Under the pieces are notes generated by a model that saw nothing but the letters and a program-made list of their open reading frames with translations, was not told where the DNA came from and did not search any database. A DNA stretch of 64,000 bases from Azophilus sp965220835. GTDB lineage: Bacteria > Pseudomonadota > Gammaproteobacteria > Pseudomonadales > Azotimanducaceae. Of this stretch, positions 23,859 to 32,671 are shown in pieces. The position numbers were made by a program, and so were the translations under genes. Within the stretch, counting starts at the first letter, position 1; every line of letters begins with the position of its first letter. The stretch covers positions 620,001 to 684,000 of the forward strand of contig OZ244842.1 of the NCBI GenBank assembly GCA_965220835.1, given 5' to 3'.

Positions 23859-24198
23859 CGGACAGCTTGTGAAGGTCAGGCGCTCACCGAGGGGCATGCC
23901 CTTGAGCGAATAGCCGGACGGGAAGCAAGAGCGTGTGTGCTTATCAGATTGACACTCTAGTCCACCGTGGCGTGAATCGAGTATCGCAGCCGCTTCAGCC
24001 ACCAGTCTTCGGCTTGACCTTGGGTGGGCTGACTGAGGCGATTTTCGAGAACGCACCGGGTAGAGCTTTGAAACTCGCGTTAACGCAAGTTGCGGAGATT
24101 GCGACGTGCTCAGCACCGGTATGATCGCTGCATCCGCTCTCGCGCTGGTTTGTCATAGATTGTCAAGACACCACTGGCACAAACAGGGTTAAGTTGCT
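23859..24198. other. Right end of island, no intact gene
   Basis: 340 bases without a convincing CDS. On the minus strand a stop-to-stop stretch of about 40 codons (roughly 23957-24079) reads EDWWLKRLRYSIHATVD before its stop and lacks a start codon. It may be the 3' remnant of a lost gene. No integrase, tRNA or insertion-sequence end is recognised. Confidence 0.35.
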
Positions 24199-24300
24199 GT
24201 CCATGCTTTATCGATTGCTTGCCGACTTGCTCGTGGCGCTGCACTTCGGCTTCATCCTGTTCGCCGTCTTCGGCGGTCTGTTGACCGTCCGTTGGCCTCG
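24199..24300. repeat. Right direct repeat of the defence island (about 102 bp)
   Basis: Copy of 14054-14155. Here the repeat is the genuine 5' end of an intact DUF2784 gene. The arrangement (broken copy left, intact copy right) is what integration at a gene's 5' end, with reconstitution of that gene, would leave. Confidence 0.85.
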
Positions 24301-24574
24301 GCTCGTTTGGGTGCATGGCGCCGCCTTGGTTTGGGCGGCATCGGTCGAAGCCTTCGGGCTGATCTGCCCTTTGACGCCCTTGGAGGTGTCGCTAAGGCTA
24401 AAGGCCGGCTTGGAAGGCTACTCAGGCGGGTTCATCGAGCGCTACCTTGTGCCGGTGGTGTATCCCCCCGGACTATCCCGATCCTTGCAGTGGGTGCTGG
24501 CGGGCGGGTTGATCCTAGTCAACACCATAATCTATGGATGGGTATGGCGCAGACGGCGTGGTGGCTTCAAGTAA
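24203..24574 (+). CDS. DUF2784 membrane protein
   Basis: 123 residues from ATG 24203. DUF2784 proteins are small integral membrane proteins. Visible features are MLYRLLADLLVALHFGFILFAVFGG (first helix), VHGAALVWAASVEAFGLICPLTPLE (second) and YPPGLSRSLQWVLAGGLILVNTIIYGW (last), plus a basic C-terminus. Function unknown. Its 5' 98 bases are duplicated at 14058 on the other side of the defence island, which marks the insertion point. Confidence 0.85.
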   Translation: MLYRLLADLLVALHFGFILFAVFGGLLTVRWPRLVWVHGAALVWAASVEAFGLICPLTPLEVSLRLKAGLEGYSGGFIERYLVPVVYPPGLSRSLQWVLAGGLILVNTIIYGWVWRRRRGGFK

Positions 24575-24891
24575 AAAAAATCCGAATGGAGGGCGAGGGC
24601 GGGACGCCCCTCGGACGGTGCCCAGCGCCGTTTCCCTTGTAATGAACGTCCTGCTGGGAAGGCGCTTGTCTCCTGCATGTCAGCGCCCCGGTGCACCGGG
24701 ATGAAGATATCCATGCCTTCGTTCAAGCGGTTGGATGCCAGAGTCTTAAAGTTGGCTGTGACCGGGAGGCTCCCCGCGATAGAGGAAGGAAGCCAAAGGG
24801 GCTGCCAGGCGGAGCAATTCCGGGAGTGACGAGGCCTCGACATTCTGAATGGCGCCCAAAAACACGCCCTCCAGCTGTCCCGCTACCTCAG
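24575..24891. other. Intergenic region with a dispersed GC-rich motif
   Basis: 317 bases without a supported gene. The segment gagggcgggacgcccctcgg (24591-24610) resembles strings near 14262-14279 (gagggcgtcccgccctcg) and 44427-44436 (gcgggacgccctc), suggesting a short dispersed repeat. Nothing else is recognised. Confidence 0.4.
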
Positions 24892-26022
24892 TCATATATT
24901 CGCCCGGGTTTCCGCCACCAGGAGGTCCACTACCGCGCGCAGGGCCTCGGCTTCCGTTGCGCCGTCCACGAGGCATAGGCGGTAGTGGTCGAGTTGCCGG
25001 TCGGCGCTGGCGCCTTCGCGGATGATGTTGAGGGCGTGGCGCAGTTCGGCTTCGCAGGCCAAGGCCTTGGCGTCGGCGGTGAGTTCGTCCACCAATAGGG
25101 CCACTTCGTCGGCGATGTCGATGCGGCCCCCTTGGCGGGTGTCGCCGAGGAAGCCGAGCACACCGTAGCGCTGGGCGAGCCAACGGTTTTCGGCGATGAT
25201 CTCCGTGGGTGGCTCCGGCGGCAGGTGGCCTTCGCGGTCCTGGCGCTCCAAGCGGCGGATGAGGCAAGCGTAGAGGGCGGCGATGCAGACGGCGTCTTCA
25301 ATTCGCGGGCAGACGTCGCAGATGCGCAGCTCCACCGTGGGGTAGGCGACGGAGGGGCGGATGTTCCACCAAAGTTCACTGCCATCGCCGATCAGCTCCA
25401 TGCGCTGGTAGTGCCACACCAGGTTGTCGTACTCGGCCCGGGTGCGCATCGCCTCGGGCATTCCGGAGCGGGGCAGGGCGCCGAACAGGTTCAGCCGGCT
25501 GGACTTGAACCCCGTTTCCCGGCCGGCGTTGAAGGGCGAGGAGCCGGAGAGGGCGTTGAGCAGCGGCAGGTGGCGGCGAACCGCCGTCATCACGCGAATG
25601 CGTGAGTCCGCATCACCGAAGCCGGCATGGACATGCATGCCGCCGATGACGAGGCGCCGCACCGTCTCTTGGTACGTGATGGCGAAACGCTGGTAGCGGT
25701 CCTTTGGGGTGGGCAACTGTTCCTGCCAAGCCGAGAACGGATGCACCGACGCCGCCATCACCTGGGCGCCGTATTGCTCGGCAGCTTCCACGACCAATCG
25801 GCGGCACTCGCGAAGCGACTGGCGCACCTCGGCCACGGAGGTGCAGACCCGGGAGTTGGTTTCGATCTGGGAGCGCAGGAATTCATGCACCACTTTGTGC
25901 GGTGCGGCGTTGGCCTCGCAGGTTTGGAAGATGCGCGGGTCCGGGTCGGCCAATAGATTCCGGCTTTCCGGGTCGATGAGGAAGAACTCCTCCTCCACGC
26001 CCAGCGTGATGGTGGTGGACAT
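24892..26022 (-). CDS. ybdK: YbdK-type carboxylate-amine ligase (GCS2 family)
   Basis: 376 residues from ATG 26022. Glutamate-cysteine ligase family 2 features: GVEEEFFLIDPES at the start (the EEE metal/ATP segment), VHEFLRSQIETNS, MHVHAGFGDADSRI, SSPFNAGRETGFKSSR, and the metal-binding strand TVELRICDVCPR. Known members have weak gamma-glutamylcysteine synthetase activity; the physiological substrate is unclear. Length is normal. It is followed downstream only by the repeat-bearing gap; cysS lies 80 bases upstream on the same strand. Confidence 0.9.
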   Translation of the reverse strand: MSTTITLGVEEEFFLIDPESRNLLADPDPRIFQTCEANAAPHKVVHEFLRSQIETNSRVCTSVAEVRQSLRECRRLVVEAAEQYGAQVMAASVHPFSAWQEQLPTPKDRYQRFAITYQETVRRLVIGGMHVHAGFGDADSRIRVMTAVRRHLPLLNALSGSSPFNAGRETGFKSSRLNLFGALPRSGMPEAMRTRAEYDNLVWHYQRMELIGDGSELWWNIRPSVAYPTVELRICDVCPRIEDAVCIAALYACLIRRLERQDREGHLPPEPPTEIIAENRWLAQRYGVLGFLGDTRQGGRIDIADEVALLVDELTADAKALACEAELRHALNIIREGASADRQLDHYRLCLVDGATEAEALRAVVDLLVAETRANI

Positions 26023-26102
26023 GTTTGGGTTCGCTCAATGCGGTGCCGGAATGCTAAGGGGTAATTCAGCCGAAGACCATAAGGGGAAGCGGAAGGCACG
26101 CA

Positions 26103-27596
26103 TTATCCGGTTCCCTTTGCCTTCCATCGGGTGCCCGTCCGCGTGTCCTCCAGTTCGATGCCGGCTGCGGTCAGTTGGTCGCGGATGGCGTCGGCGCGCT
26201 TGAAGTCCCGGTCTTTTCGGGCTTGGTTGCGCTCGGCAATCAGGGCTTCGATTCTACGCCTCAATTCGCCTTCGTCCTTCACATTGAGGGTGCTTCCAGC
26301 GTGCGCCACCTCAAGCGCATTCTCGTCGCTTTCTTTGGTTAACGAGCCCAGCGCCTGGATCGTGCTTTCGACGTCCATCACTTGGTGAAAGTGCTCCTCG
26401 GGCGACTTGTTGAGCAGGCCCAGCAACCACCCTCCGGCCCACAGCTGCTGCTTGAGGCGCTCGGTCTCCGCATGCTCCTTGGCGCGGTTCAACTCCGCGG
26501 CGATGCCGTGCAAACCGGCTAGGGCCACGGGCGTGTTGAGGTCATCCATTAGGGCGCCATGCACGGCCTCCGGATGGCCTCGCTTAGTAAGGGCAGCCAG
26601 GTCTGCGGGCCGTTCGCTGCCGCGCAGTGCCTCGTACAGCCGGTCCAGGCTGCGGCGGGATTGGTCCAGCAGTTCGTCCGACCAAACCAAGGGTGAACGG
26701 TACTGGCCGGAGAGCAGCGCGTAGCGCAGGGTTTCCCCTTCGTGGCTTTGCCGCAGGTCGGCGATGGTGACGATGTTGCCGAGGGACTTGGACATCTTCT
26801 CGCGGCCCAAGGTCAGCATGCCGTTGTGCAGCCAGTATCCCACGCAATCGGGCTCGCCGTGGGCGCAGCGCGATTGCGCCAGCTCGTTCTCATGGTGGGG
26901 GAAGGCCAGGTCCGCGCCACCGCCGTGAATGTCGATGCGGGTGCCAAGATGGGTGTGGATCATCGCTGAGCACTCGATGTGCCAGCCTGGGCGTCCCCGG
27001 CCCCAAGGACTCTCCCAGCCGGGCAGTTCCGCGGTGGACGGCTTCCAGAGCACGAAGTCCTTGGCGTCGCGCTTGTAGGGTGCCACTTCCACCCGGGCGC
27101 CGTCGATCATGTCCTCCAGCGACCGATGGGACAGGCAGCCGTAATCCGCGTCGGCTGGCACATGGAACAGCACGTGGCCCTCAGCGGCGTAGGCAAAGCC
27201 TTGGTCGATCAGCGTCTCGATCATGGCGATGATCTCAGCGATGTGCCCGGTGGCCCGGGGCTGCACATCCGCGGGCAGCACGCCCAGCGCCTTGATGTCA
27301 TCGTTGTAGGCAGCGCTGAAACGATCTGCCAACGCCTGAATGGGCTCGCCATTGGCCAACGCCTGGGCATTGATCTTGTCGTCCACGTCAGTGATGTTGG
27401 AAACGTAAACCACCTTCGGATACAGGGTGGTCAGCAGGCGGCGCAGCACGTCGAACACCACCGCCGGGCGGCCGTTGCCGATGTGCACGGGGCCGTACAC
27501 GGTCGGCCCGCAGACGTACAGCGTCACGCGTTGGGGATCCAGCGGGCGAAAGACCTCCTTGCGCCCGGAGCGCGTGTTGTGGAGCTTGAGTTCCAT
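26103..27596 (-). CDS. cysS: Cysteinyl-tRNA synthetase
   Basis: 497 residues from ATG 27596. Class I synthetase: zinc ligand Cys29 in VCGPTVYG, HIGN (residues 38-41), the ECSAMIHTHLG segment with zinc-binding Cys, GGGADLAFPHHENE, and KMSKS (267-271). The C-terminal anticodon-binding part ends with the usual KARKDRDFKRADAIRDQL-like helix (here QARKDRDFKRADAIRDQL). Charges tRNA-Cys with cysteine in the cytoplasm; a housekeeping gene. Confidence 0.97.
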   Translation of the reverse strand: MELKLHNTRSGRKEVFRPLDPQRVTLYVCGPTVYGPVHIGNGRPAVVFDVLRRLLTTLYPKVVYVSNITDVDDKINAQALANGEPIQALADRFSAAYNDDIKALGVLPADVQPRATGHIAEIIAMIETLIDQGFAYAAEGHVLFHVPADADYGCLSHRSLEDMIDGARVEVAPYKRDAKDFVLWKPSTAELPGWESPWGRGRPGWHIECSAMIHTHLGTRIDIHGGGADLAFPHHENELAQSRCAHGEPDCVGYWLHNGMLTLGREKMSKSLGNIVTIADLRQSHEGETLRYALLSGQYRSPLVWSDELLDQSRRSLDRLYEALRGSERPADLAALTKRGHPEAVHGALMDDLNTPVALAGLHGIAAELNRAKEHAETERLKQQLWAGGWLLGLLNKSPEEHFHQVMDVESTIQALGSLTKESDENALEVAHAGSTLNVKDEGELRRRIEALIAERNQARKDRDFKRADAIRDQLTAAGIELEDTRTGTRWKAKGTG

Positions 27597-27679
27597 GTGG
27601 TCGGCCTGTGGCTAGCTGCCGTTGCGCAAAACCGTGAAGTATAGCCGCGCCGTTTGAAAGGGAAGGGGGAGCGATCCGA

Positions 27680-28051
27680 CTACCAGTGGGCGGAGGCCGC
27701 AACGGCTTCGTGGTTACCAGGCCAGGGGGGCATGGAGGCGATGATGAAGCGCAGGTCGCTGGCGCCCGTGTTGCGAAACTGAAACGCCGTTCCCGGCGCA
27801 ATGCGCAGCGCCGTGCCGGGGGCAACGTCCACCACGCGTTCCTCCATGCCCTGCTGGCGCCAAACCTGTCCGCACCCTTCGGTGAAGTACCAGATTTCCT
27901 CAATGTTCCTGTGCATGACGGCCTTTGATAGTGCGCCGGCCGGCAGCGTGCAGTGGACGAGGCTGGCGCGCTCGCCCCTGATGAGCGGACGAACTTCGGA
28001 GCCGTCCGGTGCAGTTTCCGTGGGCTCGGGGGCCAGTTGATGGGTGTCCAT
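27680..28051 (-). CDS. Cupin-domain protein
   Basis: 123 residues from ATG 28051. Single cupin beta-barrel: motif 1 around HRNIEEIWYFTEGCGQVWR (metal-binding His/Glu pattern HxNxEEIWYFxEG) and motif 2 around PGTALRIAPGTAFQFRNTG. The usual second histidine (PxxxxHxxxN) is replaced by Phe in AFQFRNTG, so metal binding may be incomplete. Small single-domain cupins act in sugar, amino acid or regulatory roles; none can be chosen here. It is 18 bases downstream of the hydroxylase-like gene, so probably in one transcript with it. Confidence 0.85.
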   Translation of the reverse strand: MDTHQLAPEPTETAPDGSEVRPLIRGERASLVHCTLPAGALSKAVMHRNIEEIWYFTEGCGQVWRQQGMEERVVDVAPGTALRIAPGTAFQFRNTGASDLRFIIASMPPWPGNHEAVAASAHW

Positions 28052-28069
28052 CGGTTGGGTTGCCCGGCG

Positions 28070-29056
28070 TTAGCGGTTCAGCAGGTTGGTGGCTTGATCC
28101 GGAGCCAGCGCCGGTGCCAACAGGCGTTGGTTGATGATTGGGTTGACGCCGATTTGGTTGCTTGCCGTCACCAAGGCCCGGGGGTTGGGATCAAGCTCGC
28201 GCCGCAAGGCGTTGATCAGCGCTTGGTAGCGTGTCTGGCCCGCAGCCGAGTAGCCATGCAGGTGCCACGCCTCGCGCCAATCCTTGCAGAAGTCGGTCAG
28301 GAGCCTCTTGTAGCATTCGACGAGCCGGGGGTTGTTGCCCGGATGTGCCTCGAAATCGCGCACCAAGGCCGCCACCAGCGCATCGAGTTCACCGGGGGCC
28401 ATCACCGGCGCGGTGTTGTACCGCTCCGTGGCGATGTCGCCCTGCCAATTGGGGTCGAAGCGCACGGCCTGGCTGCGCTTGGCAATCGCTTGGGCGTCGG
28501 CCACCGGATCCAGGGCTTCCATCTCCCGCACCAAGCGCCAGAATCGTGATGACCCGGCGGCGTCGATGACCAGGTGAGTGCGGGTGATGGTGGCGCTGTT
28601 GACCACCCGGTGGCGGCGCCAAGAATTGAATATCCAGCACTCGCCAGCGGCCATGTGGACCGCGCTGCCTCCGCAGTGGAAGATGACCGCAGGGTCGGTG
28701 ACCACGGGAACGTGAATGCGCACCCGCGTGTGCCAGTGATAGTTGAAATCCACATGGGCAGCAACCTCGCAGCCAGGCTCTAGCCGCATCAGCCTGGAGC
28801 GCCCCAACACTTCGCCGAAGCTGGCCATGGCTTGCCGGGTGTAGGCGCACTGGGCCAGATGCGGCGTTTCCGCCATGCGCCCGTCAAAGGCATCGTTGTC
28901 ACCGCCGTCCCGGGAGATAAGGGCGAGCGCGGCATTGCCCTTCATGCCCGACGGATGGGGCATCCAAGCCGCCGCCGGCAGGGCAGCGGCCTCGTCAGCC
29001 AGCCGGCCCGCGTCAAAGGCGAAAGGCAGGCGAATGAAGGGGCAGGAAAGTTCCAT
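28070..29056 (-). CDS. Aspartyl/asparaginyl beta-hydroxylase family protein
   Basis: 328 residues from ATG 29056. Double-stranded beta-helix with the non-haem iron set HVDFNYHWHTRVRIHVP (His-x-Asp-type ligands) and HRVVNSATITRTHLVID. Arg in HRVVN/THLVID-type positions binds 2-oxoglutarate in the family. Residues 200-328 form a C-terminal helical extension. The predicted reaction is Fe(II)/2-oxoglutarate-dependent hydroxylation of an unknown substrate. Divergent from the peptide ABC operon (24-30 bases between starts), and possibly co-regulated with it. Confidence 0.8.
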   Translation of the reverse strand: MELSCPFIRLPFAFDAGRLADEAAALPAAAWMPHPSGMKGNAALALISRDGGDNDAFDGRMAETPHLAQCAYTRQAMASFGEVLGRSRLMRLEPGCEVAAHVDFNYHWHTRVRIHVPVVTDPAVIFHCGGSAVHMAAGECWIFNSWRRHRVVNSATITRTHLVIDAAGSSRFWRLVREMEALDPVADAQAIAKRSQAVRFDPNWQGDIATERYNTAPVMAPGELDALVAALVRDFEAHPGNNPRLVECYKRLLTDFCKDWREAWHLHGYSAAGQTRYQALINALRRELDPNPRALVTASNQIGVNPIINQRLLAPALAPDQATNLLNR

Positions 29057-29085
29057 GGCGGCATTCTAAGGGTTAGGCTGTGCTG

Positions 29086-30036
29086 ATGCAGGCATTCGTC
29101 ATCCGCCGCCTTTTGGCGCTGCTCCCCACGCTGATCTTTGCCAGCCTCATCGTGTTTGTCTCAATGCGCTTGATTCCGGGCGACGTAATCGACCTGATGC
29201 TGGCGCAGAACGACCTGTCCACGGACCATGACCGGGCTGCCATCGAAGCGGCGCTGGGGCTGGACCAACCCCTGCATGTGCAGTACTTCCGCTGGATTGG
29301 GGGCGTGCTGCAGGGTGACCTTGGCCGCTCGCTGTGGCAGAACACGCCGGTCACCGAGCAGCTGGCCGCCACTTTGCCGATCACCTTTGAGCTCGGCCTG
29401 CTCGCCCTGATCGTGGCTTTGACCGTAGCCTTGCCGATTGGCGTTTACTCGGCGCTCAAGCAGGACACCTTGGGGGACTACGCAGCGCGCTCCTTCTCCC
29501 TGGTGATGCTGGCCATTCCGAGCTTTTGGCTGGGCACGCTGGTGATGGTCTTCCCTTCGGTTTGGTGGCGTTGGTCACCGGCGTTGGAGTACACGCCGTT
29601 TTTTGAGGATCCCTTGAAGAACCTGGCGCACATGATCGTGCCCGCCGTTCTGCTGGGCCTCTCGCTTTCGGCGGTGACCATGCGCATGACCCGCACCATG
29701 ATGCTGGAGGTGCTGCGCCAGGACTACATCCGCACCGCCCGGGCCAAGGGCTTGAGCGAGACCTTGGTGGTGGTGCGGCACGCCTTGCGCAACGGCCTGA
29801 TCCCCGTGGTGACCTTGATCGGCCTGCAGGCGCCGCTGCTGATCGGCGGGGCGGTGATCCTGGAGCAGATCTTCGTCGTTCCCGGCATGGGCCTGCTGCT
29901 GCTCGAAGCGGTCTTTCAGCGGGACTACCCGGTGATTTCGGGCGTCTTCCTGGTGGTCGGCTTCGGCGTGCTGGTCATCAACCTGCTGGTCGATTTGAGC
30001 TACGGCTGGCTCGACCCGAAGGTGCGCCATCAATGA
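29086..30036 (+). CDS. Dipeptide/oligopeptide ABC transporter permease (DppB-like)
   Basis: 316 residues from ATG 29086; a GTG two codons upstream (29080) is also in frame. Starts MQAFVIRRLLALLPTLIFASLIVF, the standard DppB opening. Six transmembrane helices and the inner-membrane EAA loop region (DYIRTARAKGLSETLVVVRHALRNGLIPVVT) that contacts the ATPases. First gene of a five-gene operon: permease, permease, binding protein, ATPase, ATPase. It overlaps the next start by four bases. Confidence 0.9.
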   Translation: MQAFVIRRLLALLPTLIFASLIVFVSMRLIPGDVIDLMLAQNDLSTDHDRAAIEAALGLDQPLHVQYFRWIGGVLQGDLGRSLWQNTPVTEQLAATLPITFELGLLALIVALTVALPIGVYSALKQDTLGDYAARSFSLVMLAIPSFWLGTLVMVFPSVWWRWSPALEYTPFFEDPLKNLAHMIVPAVLLGLSLSAVTMRMTRTMMLEVLRQDYIRTARAKGLSETLVVVRHALRNGLIPVVTLIGLQAPLLIGGAVILEQIFVVPGMGLLLLEAVFQRDYPVISGVFLVVGFGVLVINLLVDLSYGWLDPKVRHQ

Positions 30037-30944
30037 GCGAGGCCGCGTTGTCAAACATGGGCACTGCGTCGGCCCGCCCGGTGCCGAAGGGCCTCACTGG
30101 GCGGCTGATTCACGAAAAGCCCCTGGGCGCATTCGGCGGCGCGGTGTTTCTGCTCTTCCTGGTGTGCGGCGTGTTCGCCGAAGTCATTTCTCCCTACGGA
30201 TTGAATGAGACCAACATGGCGGGGCGGCTGCTGCCACCATCCTTGGAGCACTGGTTCGGCACCGACCACCTCGGCCGCGACGTGCTCTCCCGGGTGCTGA
30301 TCGGCGCCCAGCTGTCGATGATCGTCGGCGCTTGCGCGGCTGGCTTGGCCACCTTGGTGTCCATCGTGCTTGGCGTGGCATCGGGCTACTTCGGCGGCCG
30401 GGTGGACATGCTCATCCAACGCTTCGTGGATGCCTGGATGATCTTCCCGGACCTGCTGCTGCTGATTGCCGTCATCTCCGTGGTCGGCCCTGGCATGACG
30501 GAGATCATCATCGTGCTGGGCCTGCTGTACGGCATCGCCGGCTCCCGCATCGTGCGCGGCGCGGTCATCGCCGTGCGGGAGAACGCGCACACCCACGCGG
30601 CCCGCTCCATGGGCGCAACGGCGCTGCACATTCTGCTGCGCCACGTGCTGCCTAACATCATGCCGGTGGTGATCGTGCTGTTCACCACCCGCGTGGGCGC
30701 TGCCATCCTCACTGAAGCGGGGCTGTCTTTCCTGGGGCTTGGGGTGCCGCCGCCCGCGCCCACTTGGGGCGGCATGCTCAGCGGCACCGGGCGCACCTAC
30801 ATGTACCTTGGCCCTTGGCTGGCGTTGGCGCCGGGCTTGAGCCTCACCTTGGTGGTGTACGCCATCAACGTCTATGGCGATGCGCTGCGCGACCTGCTCG
30901 ACCCGCGCATGCGTGGGGCCACGAGCGTGAGGCGGGCACCATGA
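30033..30944 (+). CDS. Dipeptide/oligopeptide ABC transporter permease (DppC-like)
   Basis: 303 residues, ATG 30033 within the end of the dppB-like gene. N-terminal cytoplasmic stretch, then DppC features: LEHWFGTDHLGRDVLSRVLIGAQLSM and the EAA loop VIAVRENAHTHAARSMGATALHILLRHVLPNIM, then GLSFLGLGVPPPAPTWGGML. Forms the translocation pore with the preceding permease. Stop overlaps the binding-protein start (ATGA at 30941-30944). Confidence 0.92.
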   Translation: MSEAALSNMGTASARPVPKGLTGRLIHEKPLGAFGGAVFLLFLVCGVFAEVISPYGLNETNMAGRLLPPSLEHWFGTDHLGRDVLSRVLIGAQLSMIVGACAAGLATLVSIVLGVASGYFGGRVDMLIQRFVDAWMIFPDLLLLIAVISVVGPGMTEIIIVLGLLYGIAGSRIVRGAVIAVRENAHTHAARSMGATALHILLRHVLPNIMPVVIVLFTTRVGAAILTEAGLSFLGLGVPPPAPTWGGMLSGTGRTYMYLGPWLALAPGLSLTLVVYAINVYGDALRDLLDPRMRGATSVRRAP

Positions 30945-32671
30945 GACGCATCAGACACTTGGGGTGGTTGCTGGCCGTGCTTTCTTTCGCCGCTTTGGCA
31001 GCGTCCGCGTCTGCGGCCGAGGCCGAGGCCGAGGCCGCGGCCGGGGCCGCGGACAAAACGCCCCAGTACGGCGGCTCGCTCAACATCGGCACCGTGGTGG
31101 TCAGCCTCTCGCCCTTGTCTTGGGATCCGGCCGATTGGGTTTGGAAGATCAACCACGACACCGGCGCCGTGCGCGAACAGCTTTTCGTGGGTGATCTTGA
31201 GCAGAGCGTGCGCAAGGGCGGCAAGCATCGGTTCATCGCCGAGTCCTACCTGCCGGACGACGCCTGGCGGGGCGAGCTGGCGGAATCCTGGGCATGGGAG
31301 GACCCGCTCACCTTGGCCGTGCGCCTGCGCCAAGGCGTGATGTTCCCGGACAAGCCCGGGGTGATGGCCGCTCGGGAGCTGATTGCCGACGACGTGCTGT
31401 TCACCTTCGACTACATCAGCGCCAGCCCGCGCCGCGTGGCCACCTACTTCGACCACATCGAGCGCTTGGAGGCGCGCGACGACCACACCGTGGTGTTTCA
31501 CTTCAGCGAGTTCAATGCGGAGTGGGCCTATCGCTTCGGCTACGGCTACTACTCCGCCATCATTCCTCGGGAGTTTGGCGCCGTGGACGGCCGGGATTGG
31601 CGCAACGTCACCGGCACCGGCCCGTTCAAGCTGGCGCGCTACGTTCGCGGCAACTCCCAGCGCTACGTCAGGAACCCGGACTACTGGGACCGGGAGCGCA
31701 TTGGCGCCAAGGACTACGCCATTCCCTTTGTCGATGACCTGACCTACCGCATCATCAAGGACGAGGCCACGTGGCTGACGGCGCTGCGCACCGGCAAGCT
31801 GGACATCCTGGAGGCCATTCGCTGGATTGCCGTTGATCACCTGAAGGAGACCACGCCGGAACTGCAGTGGAGCCGCTGGCTGTCTTCCACCGGCCAGTTC
31901 ATGGCCTTGCGGGTGGACCGCGAGCCTTTTGACGACGTGCGCGTGCGGCGGGCCATCAACTTGGCGGTGAACCAACCGGAGATCGTCGAGCAGTTCTACG
32001 GCGGCCATGCGGAGCTGATGGCCTACCCCCAGCATCCGGACTACGGCCCCTACTACCAGCCCTTGGAGGAAATGCCCGCCTCCGTGCAGGAGCTGTTCAC
32101 CCACAACCCGGCCAAGGCCCGCGAGTTGCTCGCCGAGGCGGGCTACCCGGACGGCTTCGCCGTGGAGGTTCAGGTCTGCGCCTGCAGCCCCACGCACATG
32201 GACCTGGTGCCGCTGCTGGAGGACTACCTGGCCCAAGTGGGCGTGCGGCTGCTCATTCAGCCGATGGAGTACGCCTCCTTTCTGTCATTGATGACCACCC
32301 TCAACCACGGCCCCGGCTATCTGATGGGCAGCGGCCACGTCAACCCCACCACGACCCTGCGCAAGAGCTTCAAGAGCGGGCAGACCTGGAACCCCGCGCG
32401 CTTTTCGGACCCGGAGGTGGATCGCAAGATTGACGAGATTCACCGCACGCGGGACGAGGCGGAGCGCATCCGCATGATCCGCGCACTGACCGTGGAGATG
32501 CTCGATCGCGCCCCCTATCTCTGGCTGCCCATCGGCTACGGCTACACCGCCTGGTGGCCCTGGGTGAGGAACTATGGCGGCGAACTGCGGGTAGGCTCGC
32601 AACGGCCGGGCCCAATCTACGCCCGCATCTGGATCGATCAGGCCATGAAGCGCTCCTTGGGGTTCGATTGA
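30941..32671 (+). CDS. ABC transporter substrate-binding protein, family 5
   Basis: 576 residues from ATG 30941, chosen because it begins a Sec signal (MRRIRHLGWLLAVLSFAALAASASA) and overlaps the permease stop. After cleavage there is an Ala/Glu low-complexity stretch (AEAEAEAAAGAA), then the family-5 solute-binding fold: YGGSLNIGTVV, then WEDPLTLAVRLRQGVMFPDKPG, DDVLFTFDYI and VTGTGPFKL. It binds oligopeptides, dipeptides or similar ligands (some members bind glycosides or nickel) in the periplasm. The unusual size of the insertions leaves the ligand open. Confidence 0.9.
   Translation: MRRIRHLGWLLAVLSFAALAASASAAEAEAEAAAGAADKTPQYGGSLNIGTVVVSLSPLSWDPADWVWKINHDTGAVREQLFVGDLEQSVRKGGKHRFIAESYLPDDAWRGELAESWAWEDPLTLAVRLRQGVMFPDKPGVMAARELIADDVLFTFDYISASPRRVATYFDHIERLEARDDHTVVFHFSEFNAEWAYRFGYGYYSAIIPREFGAVDGRDWRNVTGTGPFKLARYVRGNSQRYVRNPDYWDRERIGAKDYAIPFVDDLTYRIIKDEATWLTALRTGKLDILEAIRWIAVDHLKETTPELQWSRWLSSTGQFMALRVDREPFDDVRVRRAINLAVNQPEIVEQFYGGHAELMAYPQHPDYGPYYQPLEEMPASVQELFTHNPAKARELLAEAGYPDGFAVEVQVCACSPTHMDLVPLLEDYLAQVGVRLLIQPMEYASFLSLMTTLNHGPGYLMGSGHVNPTTTLRKSFKSGQTWNPARFSDPEVDRKIDEIHRTRDEAERIRMIRALTVEMLDRAPYLWLPIGYGYTAWWPWVRNYGGELRVGSQRPGPIYARIWIDQAMKRSLGFD

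Noticed and set aside
23859..24198. Integrase or tRNA attachment site at the island's right end
   Set aside because: No tyrosine-recombinase motif or cloverleaf is seen; only a startless 40-codon remnant.
30872..32236. 454-residue minus-strand ORF
   Set aside because: Antisense to the family-5 binding protein gene, whose signal peptide, overlaps and domains are clear.
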